From contig PASR01000014.1 in assembly GCA_002713365.1 (NCBI GenBank), positions 1 through 64,000 on the forward strand: a DNA stretch of 64,000 nucleotides, in the 5' to 3' direction. The DNA comes from Rhodospirillaceae bacterium. Lineage in GTDB: Bacteria > Pseudomonadota > Alphaproteobacteria > UBA6615. Positions 32,559 through 40,787 of the stretch are shown here, in pieces. The stretch's first letter is position 1; each line of letters opens with the position of its first letter. Position numbers and translations under genes: made by a program. The notes beneath the pieces are model-generated. The model had not been told where the DNA came from and made no database searches. It worked only from the letters and a program-made list of their open reading frames with translations.

Positions 32559-33350
32559 TTATACTTCAGATTTAGATAATTTAAGAAGACAATTATCTGA
32601 TAATGGTTTTATTGGAGTAAAGTCTCTATGTGCTATCCATTCTTCACGTTTAAATTGGCGTATATGATTGTCAACGTGACACAGACTTAAATAAACTATT
32701 GTACGATCCCATGGACTTATATTTCCTGGAGAAGCGTGCACAAGGTTTGAGTGAAACATTAATAATGAACCAGGTTTACCTCGAGGTGCTACCATCCCCC
32801 CCTCTTTTGATAGACGGGTTACTGTTTCTTTATCTAAAGTCCAGAGTGGATAGGACGTAGTTAAAGTATCATGACCTGCCTCAATAACTCCTGCTTTGTG
32901 GCTTCGCGGTATAAACATTAATGGTCCGTTGAACTCAGAAACCTCATCTAGAAATAATGCAATATTCATAGCTCGTGGCTCGGGCATTAAGTCGTCTCGA
33001 GCCCAGGTACCGTAATCTTGATGCCACTGCCAAACATCTCCATCGAATGCTGCTTTACCGTTTATTTTAAATTGATGCATATAAACTGGCCCATTTACGA
33101 GCTGCATTACAGGCTCTATGAGACGTGGATGTGCAGCAAGTGCTCGGAAGGCTTGATTATATTTATGCGCTGCAAATGCAGTGCGCACTGATTCACGGTT
33201 TTTTTCTCGCCATACTTCCTTGCGTTGCATGGCAAAGATTTTGGGCACTTCTTTCATAAGGATGTTAATTTCTCTCTGAGAAAATACATCAGGAAGGAAT
33301 ATCCACCCTTCTTTTTCGAATTCACTAAGTTGCCGTTTATTTAATTTCAT
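32559..33350 (-). CDS. Phytanoyl-CoA dioxygenase family protein
   Basis: A 263-residue 2-oxoglutarate/Fe(II) oxygenase of the PhyH superfamily. WQWHQDYGTW holds the H-x-D iron ligands, and the distal histidine is in LMFHSNLVHASPGN; an arginine follows in WDRTIVYLS. Related proteins hydroxylate ectoine, alkylphosphonates or other small molecules, so the substrate is not settled. It neighbours sdhB but is separated by 129 A+T-rich bases. Confidence 0.8.
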   Translation of the reverse strand: MKLNKRQLSEFEKEGWIFLPDVFSQREINILMKEVPKIFAMQRKEVWREKNRESVRTAFAAHKYNQAFRALAAHPRLIEPVMQLVNGPVYMHQFKINGKAAFDGDVWQWHQDYGTWARDDLMPEPRAMNIALFLDEVSEFNGPLMFIPRSHKAGVIEAGHDTLTTSYPLWTLDKETVTRLSKEGGMVAPRGKPGSLLMFHSNLVHASPGNISPWDRTIVYLSLCHVDNHIRQFKREEWIAHRDFTPIKPLSDNCLLKLSKSEV

Positions 33351-33479
33351 CGTGTTGATTTCATCTTGATGATGGTTAATTATTTATTGTGAAATTTAAA
33401 TCTACATACGTATTTCAATTAATCCTTTTTTATAAAGCCAAATTATTAAAAACATAAAATATTACTAGTTTAATAAATT

Positions 33480-34280
33480 TTACAATTGTCGTTCTAGCAT
33501 CATTTTCTTAATTTCGGCTATAGCTTTTGCTGGATTAAGGCTCTTTGGACAGGTTTTTGCACAGTTCATAATTGTATGACAGCGATATAATCTAAATGGA
33601 TCTTCTAGTTGGTCCAGTCTACTACCGGTCGCCTCATCTCGGCTGTCAGCAAGCCATCTGTAGGCTTGCAGAAGTATAGCAGGACCCAGATATCTATCAG
33701 AATTCCACCAATAGCTTGGACAGGACGTTGTACAACAAGCACAAAGAATACATTCATACAGCCCGTCGAGTTTTTCACGGTCTTCAACTGACTGTAATCG
33801 CTCTCTTTCGGGCGGTTGACTATCTGTTTTTAACCAAGGTTCAATTTCTCTATATTGAGCAAAAAAATGAGTCATGTCCGGAACTAAGTCTTTAGCTACT
33901 GGCTGGTGAGGTAGAGGATAAATTTTTATATCACCTTTTACTTCTGAATTGTACGAGGTGCATGCAAGTGTATTTGTTCCATCTATGTTCATAGCGCATG
34001 ATCCGCAGACCCCTTCTCGACAGGAGCGTCGGAATGTAAGTGTAGGATCTATTTCATTTTTAATCTTCATTAAAGCATCAAGGACCATAGGGCCACAGCT
34101 ATCCATGTCGAGTACGTAGGTATCGACTGTCGGGTTTTCTTCATCGTCTGGTGACCAGCGGTAAACTTTGAATGTTCGTGTGTTTTTTGCACCCTCTGGT
34201 TCGGGCCATACTTTTCCGTCTTTAATCTTTGAGTTTTTAGGAAGTGTAAAATCCGCCATCTGTTTTAAATCCTCTGTCAA
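33480..34280 (-). CDS. sdhB: Succinate dehydrogenase iron-sulfur subunit
   Basis: Transfers electrons from SdhA to ubiquinone. The 266-residue protein carries the [2Fe-2S] cysteines in [15 protein letters not shown] and a distal C, then [16 protein letters not shown] and [17 protein letters not shown] for the [4Fe-4S] and [3Fe-4S] clusters. Last gene of sdhCDAB. Confidence 0.98.
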   Translation of the reverse strand: MTEDLKQMADFTLPKNSKIKDGKVWPEPEGAKNTRTFKVYRWSPDDEENPTVDTYVLDMDSCGPMVLDALMKIKNEIDPTLTFRRSCREGVCGSCAMNIDGTNTLACTSYNSEVKGDIKIYPLPHQPVAKDLVPDMTHFFAQYREIEPWLKTDSQPPERERLQSVEDREKLDGLYECILCACCTTSCPSYWWNSDRYLGPAILLQAYRWLADSRDEATGSRLDQLEDPFRLYRCHTIMNCAKTCPKSLNPAKAIAEIKKMMLERQL

Positions 34281-34320
34281 ACAGTATTAGGTGCTATAGG
34301 GCTCAAGGTGCGTTAATAAC

Positions 34321-36117
34321 CTAGTAAACACGAGCTTTTGGTGGAAAGCTCTGTACTTCATTAGACATCGGTTGGAGAACAACAGGCCGATAACCAATTT
34401 CAGTTTTACCTTTATCATCAATCCAACATAGTGTGTGTTTCATCCATTCTGAATCATCGCGCTCAGGATAGTCTTCACGGGCATGAGCACCGCGGCTTTC
34501 TGTACGATTTACGGCCGAACCCAAGGTAGCTACTGCTTGTGTCATAAGGTTATCAAGTTCCAAGGTTTCGACTAAGTCAGTATTCCAAATCATTGATCTG
34601 TCAGATACCTGAAGGTCATCTAATCCCCCCCATATATTGTCGAGTTTATCAACTCCTTCTTGAAGCACCTCACCGGTTCTAAATACTGCGCAATGGTCTT
34701 GCATAGTTCGCTGCATTTGCAGTCTTAGATTTGAAGTGGGCGTTCCTCCTTTTGCGTAACGCAGTCTATCGAGACGATCCAAAGCCTTATCACCTGCTTT
34801 TTGTTCCAGAGGTTTATGAGACGAACCTGCTTTTACTTTTTCTGCTGCCTGATTTGCCGCTGCTCTTCCAAAAACCACTAGGTCAAGTAATGAATTTGAT
34901 CCTAGTCGGTTAGCCCCGTGCACAGATACACAAGCGGCCTCACCTATAGACATAAGTCCTGGAACTGGAGTCGAAGGGTCACCGTTTTTTAAGGTTACAG
35001 CTTCTCCGTGATAGTTGGTTGGTATTCCTCCCATATTATAGTGACAAGTCGGTAGAACGGGTATTGGTTCTTTAGTCACATCAACTCCTGAAAAAATCCG
35101 CGCCGTTTCTGCTATGCCTGGTAATCGTTGATTTATAACGTCAGAATCAAGATGCTCCAAATGAAGGTGTATATAATCTGCTTCTGCACCAACACCTCTA
35201 CCCTCACGCATTTCTATAGTCATTGAACGACTGACAACGTCTCTACTGGCTAGGTCTTTTGCTGATGGAGCATATCTTTCCATAAAGCGCTCACCTTCGG
35301 AATTAGTTAGGTAACCACCTTCACCTCTTACACCTTCAGTTATTAAACAACCTGCACCGTATATACCGGTAGGATGAAATTGTACAAACTCCATGTCTTG
35401 CAGAGGTACTCCGGCGCGAGCTGCCATGGCAACACCGTCACCTGTCTGAGTGTGAGCCCCCGTACAAGAAAAATATGTACGGCCATATCCCCCTGTAGCA
35501 ACTACAGTTTGATGAGCTCTGAAACGATGTATGCTCCCATCCTCAAGGTTCCAAGCCATTACACCTCGGCATTCACCGTCTTCGTCCATAATAAGATCTA
35601 AGGCAAAATATTCTATAAAGAACTCGGCATCATACCTGAGCGCTTGTTGGTAAAGGGTGTGTAAGATCGCATGACCAGTTCTGTCAGCCGCAGCACAAGT
35701 GCGCTGCGCTGTGCCTTCTCCATAATTAGTGGTCATTCCTCCAAATGGGCGTTGATAGATTTTTCCTTCGTCAGTACGACTGAAGGGCACTCCCTGGTGT
35801 TCCAATTCTATTATAGCGGGCATAGCTTCTCGCACCATATACTCTATAGCATCTTGGTCGCCTAACCAGTCAGAGCCTTTAACGGTATCATACATGTGCC
35901 AGCGCCAATCATCTTTGCCCATATTTCCCAAAGCAGCTGAGATGCCTCCTTGGGCTGCAACAGTATGGGATCGGGTTGGAAAAACCTTCGTAATACATGC
36001 GGTTTTTAGGCCTTTATTAGCCATACCAAAAGTTGCACGTAGACCGGCACCTCCAGCTCCAATAACTACTACATCATAATCATGATCAATAATTTCATAA
36101 CTACCATTAACTGCCAT
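34321..36117 (-). CDS. sdhA: Succinate dehydrogenase flavoprotein subunit
   Basis: Oxidises succinate to fumarate with covalent FAD. The 598-residue protein contains [13 protein letters not shown], the FAD-linked histidine in [30 protein letters not shown] and [14 protein letters not shown]. Length and motifs are standard. Its start overlaps the sdhD stop by one base. Confidence 0.98.
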   Translation of the reverse strand: MAVNGSYEIIDHDYDVVVIGAGGAGLRATFGMANKGLKTACITKVFPTRSHTVAAQGGISAALGNMGKDDWRWHMYDTVKGSDWLGDQDAIEYMVREAMPAIIELEHQGVPFSRTDEGKIYQRPFGGMTTNYGEGTAQRTCAAADRTGHAILHTLYQQALRYDAEFFIEYFALDLIMDEDGECRGVMAWNLEDGSIHRFRAHQTVVATGGYGRTYFSCTGAHTQTGDGVAMAARAGVPLQDMEFVQFHPTGIYGAGCLITEGVRGEGGYLTNSEGERFMERYAPSAKDLASRDVVSRSMTIEMREGRGVGAEADYIHLHLEHLDSDVINQRLPGIAETARIFSGVDVTKEPIPVLPTCHYNMGGIPTNYHGEAVTLKNGDPSTPVPGLMSIGEAACVSVHGANRLGSNSLLDLVVFGRAAANQAAEKVKAGSSHKPLEQKAGDKALDRLDRLRYAKGGTPTSNLRLQMQRTMQDHCAVFRTGEVLQEGVDKLDNIWGGLDDLQVSDRSMIWNTDLVETLELDNLMTQAVATLGSAVNRTESRGAHAREDYPERDDSEWMKHTLCWIDDKGKTEIGYRPVVLQPMSNEVQSFPPKARVY

Positions 36118-36500
36118 TACGCAACTCCAAATGTAATTGATAGCACCGCGAATACCGATGATAAGCCCAAAACGATTACTGTACCTTTAGTTATAATTAA
36201 CAACCCAATCTCCATAGGTTTATTATGAACGTAATCTTCAATCACGACTTGAAGTCCTAACTGCGCGTGATGGAAGGTAGCAACTATTAGTAGAATAAAT
36301 AGTATTGCATTGATAGGATTACCAATAAATTGTTGAGCATTATTATAATCATTCCCAGTTGCCGATATCATTGCAACTACGAACCATATGGTAAGTGGAA
36401 TTAAAGCTATTGCAGTGACTCTTTGCGCCCACCAGTGTTTAGTGCCTGATTTTGCAGAGCCTAGACCTCTTGCTCTTCCCAGAGGCGTTTGTAAATTCAT
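36117..36500 (-). CDS. sdhD: Succinate dehydrogenase membrane anchor SdhD
   Basis: A 127-residue hydrophobic protein with three membrane segments. It begins [20 protein letters not shown], a stretch typical of alphaproteobacterial SdhD, and [17 protein letters not shown] holds heme- and quinone-site residues. Lies between sdhC and sdhA, one base after sdhC. Confidence 0.93.
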   Translation of the reverse strand: MNLQTPLGRARGLGSAKSGTKHWWAQRVTAIALIPLTIWFVVAMISATGNDYNNAQQFIGNPINAILFILLIVATFHHAQLGLQVVIEDYVHNKPMEIGLLIITKGTVIVLGLSSVFAVLSITFGVA

Positions 36501-36501
36501 A

Positions 36502-36897
36502 TTAACTCCCTCCCATTACTACATACCCGGCTATCCAGGTGACAATTGTAAGAACAATTGAGGATATTATAACCAGCCATCCGGTCAAATAGGCTGTATT
36601 CAATTCAAATCCACGACCTGAATCCCAGGCAAGATGTCTAATCCCATTTGCTAAGTGATAAAACAATGCATATGTCCAACCGAGTAATAAAATACGACCC
36701 ATAGTCGACCCAATGCATCGTTGTGCAGTATCATAATAGTCTGGCCCGCTGGCGGCAGCAATTAGCCACCAAACTAGCAATAAAGTGCCGATTGCTAGGG
36801 CAATACCAGTTATACGGTGCAATATTGAAAGAACAGAAGTTAGCTGTGGTTTGTAAACCTGTAGATGAGGTGACAACGGACGGTTATCAATAGCCAT
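36502..36897 (-). CDS. sdhC: Succinate dehydrogenase cytochrome b556 subunit
   Basis: Membrane anchor binding heme b and ubiquinone. RPLSPHLQVYKPQLTSVLSILHRITG is diagnostic, and three membrane helices follow. I choose ATG 36897 (MAIDNRPLSP) because the purine-rich GGAGAAAAAG directly upstream then acts as the ribosome-binding site; the longer frame from 36912 would translate through it. First gene of sdhCDAB. Confidence 0.94.
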   Translation of the reverse strand: MAIDNRPLSPHLQVYKPQLTSVLSILHRITGIALAIGTLLLVWWLIAAASGPDYYDTAQRCIGSTMGRILLLGWTYALFYHLANGIRHLAWDSGRGFELNTAYLTGWLVIISSIVLTIVTWIAGYVVMGGS

Positions 36898-37298
36898 AAA
36901 CTTTTTCTCCATAGCTTTTAACTAATTAGCAAAGCTCATAAAAAAACAAGCGTCTTAGCTTGGTTGAATAATTGCCGCTCATTATAGAATATATATAATA
37001 AAGCGCCGACTAATCCAGTACTAAACCAGTATAGAGTCATAGATTTTTTAGACTGGGAGGATATTTTCGTCAATTGCAGTGATCTTAATTATTGAAATTT
37101 TTAATATTAATTTATTTATCTTTTTAATTAAGCTTATGGAATGCATCTGTGGAAAACCTGTGGAGGAACTGTGTTTATAATTACTATTTATGCACAGAAA
37201 AATGATATTTTACCATGATTTTAGATTGCTCAAATGCATTAAAAAATTAGATGATAGTGAGTGCATGCGTGGGCATGACGACTGGCCATTAATCTTTT
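36898..37298. other. Intergenic region with DnaA-box-like cluster (possible oriC)
   Basis: About 400 non-coding bases upstream of sdhC. 37085-37138 is almost pure A/T (8 G+C among 60 bases in 37081-37140, by hand count). Directly after it lie TGTGGAAAA (37148-37156), TGTGGAGGA (37159-37167), TGTGTTTAT (37170-37178) and TTATGCACA (37188-37196). The last is a perfect match to the DnaA-box consensus TTATNCACA, and the first is a one-mismatch box on the other strand. An A+T-rich unwinding-like tract next to clustered boxes is the layout of bacterial origins. A reverse-strand TATAAT at 36982-36987 may belong to the sdh promoter. dnaA, hemE or parAB are not nearby, so the origin call is tentative. 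Confidence 0.35.
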
Positions 37299-37327
37299 TT
37301 GTAAATTACCGCTTGCGGGTTTATAAA
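37299..37327 (+). promoter_or_regulatory. Sigma70-type promoter of the large noncoding RNA
   Basis: TTGTAA (37299-37304), 17 bases, then TATAAA (37322-37327). The spacer contains a perfect palindromic element CCGC-TT-GCGG (37309-37318). The expected start, six to seven bases downstream, coincides with the first RNA hairpin at 37333. No coding gene follows for 1.3 kb. Confidence 0.55.
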
Positions 37328-37332
37328 AATTA

Positions 37333-38228
37333 AAGACTGTTGCCCGAGGGGGCGTCTTGAAATGGTTAATGGAAGTTTATTAAGAAAATAGTCCTAGTCT
37401 TCGGACATTAGGGTTATGGGATTGATAAATAAGGTTGGCAGAAGGTTAGGTTCTTCGGAATCCTTACCTCGGGAAGGCTTTCTGCGCCGGGCTATAGCGG
37501 AAACGAAGCGTTTGCTCGTTTTGAAGATGTTAATAGCTTTCGGTATGTCTATACCGATCCCGGTGATGTTAGATCAAGCTTTGGTCTTAGGAGTAAAGCT
37601 GTTTAGCAGTTTCGGGTGAAGTGGGTGAATTGTTCAACGACCTTTCGGGGTTTATTGGAGGTTACTTCAGACAACCGAGGATGGATATAAGTTGCTGCTT
37701 TGGTGGCTCCTCGTGCCAAAGATCTAAGGTCTGAGGCAAATTTTTTCTCTGTAGTTTTGGCTACGGTGTATTAAGTGAGGTTAGCAGATTAAATGCTTAG
37801 GCTTTTTCTGTTAACTGCTGAGAGAGACAGCGTTTCGTTTTAAGGCTCTCGCCGGCTGTAAAAATGAGATGTAGCCTGGTAACCCGATTAGTTCCTACGT
37901 GAATTAGTTAGGAAAAAGGCAGAAGTGGTAATTTTGGTCCATGGGCTCGTGATTTGCTGGTTTTCCTATGATGATGGTGTAAAGCCGTGATCATGGTGGC
38001 TATTAATAGGAGATTATGTATCGGCCAGGGATATGTTAGTCTCAGATATGTAGTTATAGAGCTAAGCAGATAGCAATTGCATCGTTTAGTTAATATTAGA
38101 AATTAATTTCTAATATTACTAAACAACTGGTCAAAAGTGTGAGGGGAGTGATCTCTAAACTCAATCGACCAGGAAAGCGTCAGGCGTCACGGGCTCCGCG
38201 TCCATGAACCTGGCGCTTTCTTTTTTTT
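37333..38228 (+). ncRNA. Large structured noncoding RNA (~895 nt), class not recognised
   Basis: A 0.9 kb block, far richer in G+C than its flanks (34 of 60 bases in 37441-37500), bounded by a promoter and a strong terminator and without a credible protein. Hairpins visible by eye: AAGAC/GTCTT enclosing GCCC/GGGC (37333-37358); CCTAGTC-TTCG-GAC..TAGG (37393-37412); a TTCG-capped stem near 37450; AAACGA/TCGTTT (37501-37521); TCGGTAT/ATACCGA (37540-37557); CTTTGG/CCAAAG (37698-37721); TTCCTA/TAGGAA (37892-37914); AGCC..TGATCA..GGCT (37983-38001); an 18-bp stem with one bulge (38084-38124); CTGGTC/GACCAG (38127-38172). GAGAG/CTCTC and ACAGC/GCTGT (37822-37859) interleave as in a pseudoknot. It lacks the conserved cores of RNase P RNA, tmRNA, SRP RNA and 6S that I know. 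Confidence 0.65.
38173..38228 (+). terminator. Strong intrinsic terminator
   Basis: GAAAGCGTCAGG (38173-38184) pairs with CCTGGCGCTTTC (38209-38220) over twelve positions with a single G-T wobble, followed immediately by eight T. No protein gene ends upstream, so it terminates the large noncoding RNA. Confidence 0.9.
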
Positions 38229-38679
38229 AATTCTGGGAATTACTTGGGATAATATTTTATAGCCATTATTCATAACAAAAAGGGGTCTAGAATTATTTCC
38301 AGACCCCTTCATTGTAGGCGTCAATATTAAATGCTCCGCATCCAAGTACTTATCTGTTACCTGTTATCAGCGCTCCTTCGCGTCGGTCAATAATTTTTTA
38401 TGGGAAATTTATATTTATATTTTTGAGTAAACTTAAAAAGAAAAATATAATCTAATTTTACTACTAAAATATTAAAGAATGGATCCTAATGTCAGTAATT
38501 TAATAAAATTATTCATTTAGTGGCAATATTTTGTTATTTATTTTAGAGATCAAATAATTAATTTTAATGAATGTTTCTTTTGTTAGATGGTCTTTTATGA
38601 GATGAAATAATCATTTGTGAGTTATATTTTATATTAATAATTTGGTGATTTAAATGCTAAACTCTTTCAAAGTTATATC
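38229..38679. other. Intergenic stretch between the large ncRNA and the LysE-like gene
   Basis: About 450 bases without a protein gene. The left part holds a 9-bp GC-rich hairpin (38280-38309) and a G+C-rich patch (38326-38390) that together look like a short reverse-strand RNA gene. The right part (38400-38679) is very A+T rich with nothing recognisable apart from the presumed promoter region of the LysE-like gene. Confidence 0.5.
38275..38356 (-). ncRNA. Candidate short reverse-strand RNA with its own terminator
   Basis: On the reverse strand a possible promoter TTGACC (38390-38385), 16 bases, GATAAC (38368-38363) precedes about 80 bases ending in a hairpin. The hairpin pairs AGGGGTCT (38281-38288) with AGACCCCT (38301-38308), and a five-T run follows on the reverse strand. 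No reverse gene lies upstream to need this terminator. The -10 element is weak, so the call is tentative; the hairpin might instead simply block transcription. Confidence 0.35.
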
Positions 38680-39312
38680 TTGACCGACTTAATAATCATA
38701 AATGGCTTTATTTTTGGCTTAGTTTTAGCCGCTCCTGTTGGGCCGGTGGGTGTTCTTTGTGTCCAACGTACGTTGTCAGAAGGTCGGATGCATGGTCTGT
38801 TATCTGGGCTAGGAGCAGCTGTCGCTGATGCAATTTATGGTGCAATTGCCGCATTTGGAGTTAGTGCGGTCCAACTTTGGATCGTTGACCACCAGTCTAG
38901 TCTGCGAACTATAGGTGGAATTGTTTTGCTATTACTGGCTGCTAAAACCCTGCTTGTGCGTTCTAATAGAAATAACCAAAAGAATGTAGGAAAGCTCCAT
39001 ACAGAGAGTTTATTGCAGGATTTTATCTCTACTTTTTTATTAGCTATTACAAACCCAGTTACTATGCTTACTTTTGCTGGTTTATTTGTAACCCTTGGCG
39101 CAACTGATGTAGGTGATTCTGTCAATAATGCCGCACTACTAGTGTTTGGTGTGTTTATAGGTTCTGCTCTTTGGTGGTTCGCATTGGCATTTACAGCTAA
39201 TTTGGCTAGACCGTATCTTGATGGTGGCTATCAAAAATGGGTTGCTCGAATTTCTGCAGCTATTCTGATTAGTTTCGGTGTTTATGCATTATTAACTGCC
39301 CAGTTTTATTAA
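38680..39312 (+). CDS. LysE-family amino-acid exporter-like protein
   Basis: A 210-residue membrane protein with about six hydrophobic segments. LAAPVGPVGVLCVQRTLSEGRMHGLLSGLGAAVADAIYG is the LysE/RhtB family signature. Members export amino acids or related compounds; the substrate is unknown. Start is the TTG at 38680, since no ATG gives a family-like N-terminus. It stands alone downstream of the noncoding region. Confidence 0.85.
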   Translation: MTDLIIINGFIFGLVLAAPVGPVGVLCVQRTLSEGRMHGLLSGLGAAVADAIYGAIAAFGVSAVQLWIVDHQSSLRTIGGIVLLLLAAKTLLVRSNRNNQKNVGKLHTESLLQDFISTFLLAITNPVTMLTFAGLFVTLGATDVGDSVNNAALLVFGVFIGSALWWFALAFTANLARPYLDGGYQKWVARISAAILISFGVYALLTAQFY

Positions 39313-39395
39313 TTTTAATATATTATTTGTTTATAAGTTTGTTTTTTCGATAATTACGGGGCGGTAAATTTAAAAAACCCGAGGTAAAAATATTT

Positions 39396-40229
39396 ATGTG
39401 GCCAAATACTGTTGAACTTAGGGATTTCTATTCTTCTAGCCTTGGACAATTAACGTGCAGAATAGTAAGGCGTCAGATATACAACTATTGGCCAGTCACA
39501 AATGGGATGAATATTTTAGGAGTGGGATTTACAAACCCTTATTTGAGACCATTTTATTGCAAAGAATCAAATGTTATTTCCATTGCTCCTGCAGGCATGG
39601 GAGTTTTACCATCTGGAGAAACAGAAAAATTAAATAAAAATAAAGTGTGCCTCTCGGATGAGAGTAATCTGCCTTTTTCTGATTTATCTATGGATCGAAT
39701 TATCTTGGTGCACGGCCTGGAATATACAAATAAAGTTAATGAATTATTAAGAGAGTTATGGCGAATATTGGCTGATGGTGGGCGGCTTATCATTGTAGTA
39801 CCAAACCGACGTGGCGCTTGGGCTCATGATGATAAAACTCCATTTGGCCAAGGACACCCTTATTCTTTAGAGCAAATTAATAAAGTTTTAAGGCAGTCTA
39901 TGTTCACGCCTCTTAGGGGAAAACGAGCGTTATTTATCCCGCCGTCAAACAGGAGGTTTTGGCTGGCTATGGCGCCTGCCTGGGAAAGTTTAGGTGCGCG
40001 CTGGTTTGGGGTTCTGGGTGGTGTAGTGATAACCGAATCTGCAAAACAAATTTATGCTGGTACCACGGTAGGTAAACATAAGGTTGGTGCGAGGTATTCT
40101 AATCTGTCTCCAGGGATGTCCTCTCGATTTGATCCTATAGAAAATACTATTGATTCTGCCGGCTTAATAGATAAATCGCTTCTTCGGCAAACCAATTTGT
40201 CCACCGTCCTACAGAAAGTCTGGATGTAG
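39396..40229 (+). CDS. SAM-dependent methyltransferase (class I)
   Basis: A 277-residue protein with a methyltransferase fold: MNILGVGFTNPY in motif I, LPFSDLSMDRIILVHGLEY in the motif II region and LREIWRILADGGRLIIVVPNR-like motif III (ELWRILADGGRLIIVVPNR). The family is common in Alphaproteobacteria, often beside the glyoxalase gene gloB; the substrate is not known. Its last 83 bases overlap the end of the convergent metW gene. Confidence 0.8.
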   Translation: MWPNTVELRDFYSSSLGQLTCRIVRRQIYNYWPVTNGMNILGVGFTNPYLRPFYCKESNVISIAPAGMGVLPSGETEKLNKNKVCLSDESNLPFSDLSMDRIILVHGLEYTNKVNELLRELWRILADGGRLIIVVPNRRGAWAHDDKTPFGQGHPYSLEQINKVLRQSMFTPLRGKRALFIPPSNRRFWLAMAPAWESLGARWFGVLGGVVITESAKQIYAGTTVGKHKVGARYSNLSPGMSSRFDPIENTIDSAGLIDKSLLRQTNLSTVLQKVWM

Positions 40230-40785
40230 CACGACCTGAATGGTCAATACTTACTACCCTATCTATTACGAAACCCATATCTTCTGCAAGTGTGACGAAG
40301 TCGGTCATAGTGCAAAAGCGTATATTGGGCGAATCACACCAGATATAAGGAAGCTTTTCAGAAATAGGGCTCCGGCCTTTTACTAGTAGATCATAAAGGA
40401 CCCGCCAGTAACCGAAATTCGGGAAACTTACGATGGCATGACGACCTATACGTAATAATTCATTTAATGTAATTCTCACTTCATATATAGATTGCAGAGT
40501 CTGTGATAGAATCACGTAATCAAAGGAATCCGATGGGTAGTTTTTTAAATCGGCCTCGGCATCGCCTTGAACTACGGCTAGGCCCAGACTTACAGAACGA
40601 TTTACACCTTCTTGGCTAAGCTCAATTCCACGACCATCCACCTGTTTATTGTGCACTAGATAATCTAATAGAGCTCCGTCACCGCAACCAATATCTAGCA
40701 CCCGGCTTCCGGGGTTAATCATGTCTGCTACCCGCTGTAAATCTATTCGGTTTTGAATTGTTTTGTTAGATTGGTTTTGATTCAT
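40147..40785 (-). CDS. metW: Methionine biosynthesis protein MetW
   Basis: A 212-residue SAM-binding-fold protein that accompanies MetX in methionine synthesis and is thought to support homoserine acylation. VLDIGCGDGALLDYL, DYVILSQTLQ, VSFPNFGYWRVL and LPYIWCDSPNIRFCTMTDF are diagnostic. Starts two bases after metX. Its C-terminal 28 codons overlap the convergent methyltransferase gene. Confidence 0.94.
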   Translation of the reverse strand: MNQNQSNKTIQNRIDLQRVADMINPGSRVLDIGCGDGALLDYLVHNKQVDGRGIELSQEGVNRSVSLGLAVVQGDAEADLKNYPSDSFDYVILSQTLQSIYEVRITLNELLRIGRHAIVSFPNFGYWRVLYDLLVKGRSPISEKLPYIWCDSPNIRFCTMTDFVTLAEDMGFVIDRVVSIDHSGRATSRLSVGRWTNWFAEEAIYLLSRQNQ

Positions 40786-40787
40786 GG

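Noticed and set aside
37416-37619. 67-codon forward frame inside the noncoding region
   Set aside because: It runs through several hairpins, has no ribosome-binding site of note and no recognisable motif; better explained as a by-product of the structured RNA.
37333-38228. RNase P RNA or tmRNA
   Set aside because: Neither the RNase P core (GAGGAAAGTCC, ACAGAGA) nor a tRNA-like domain with a tag-peptide frame was found, and the length is more than twice that of either.
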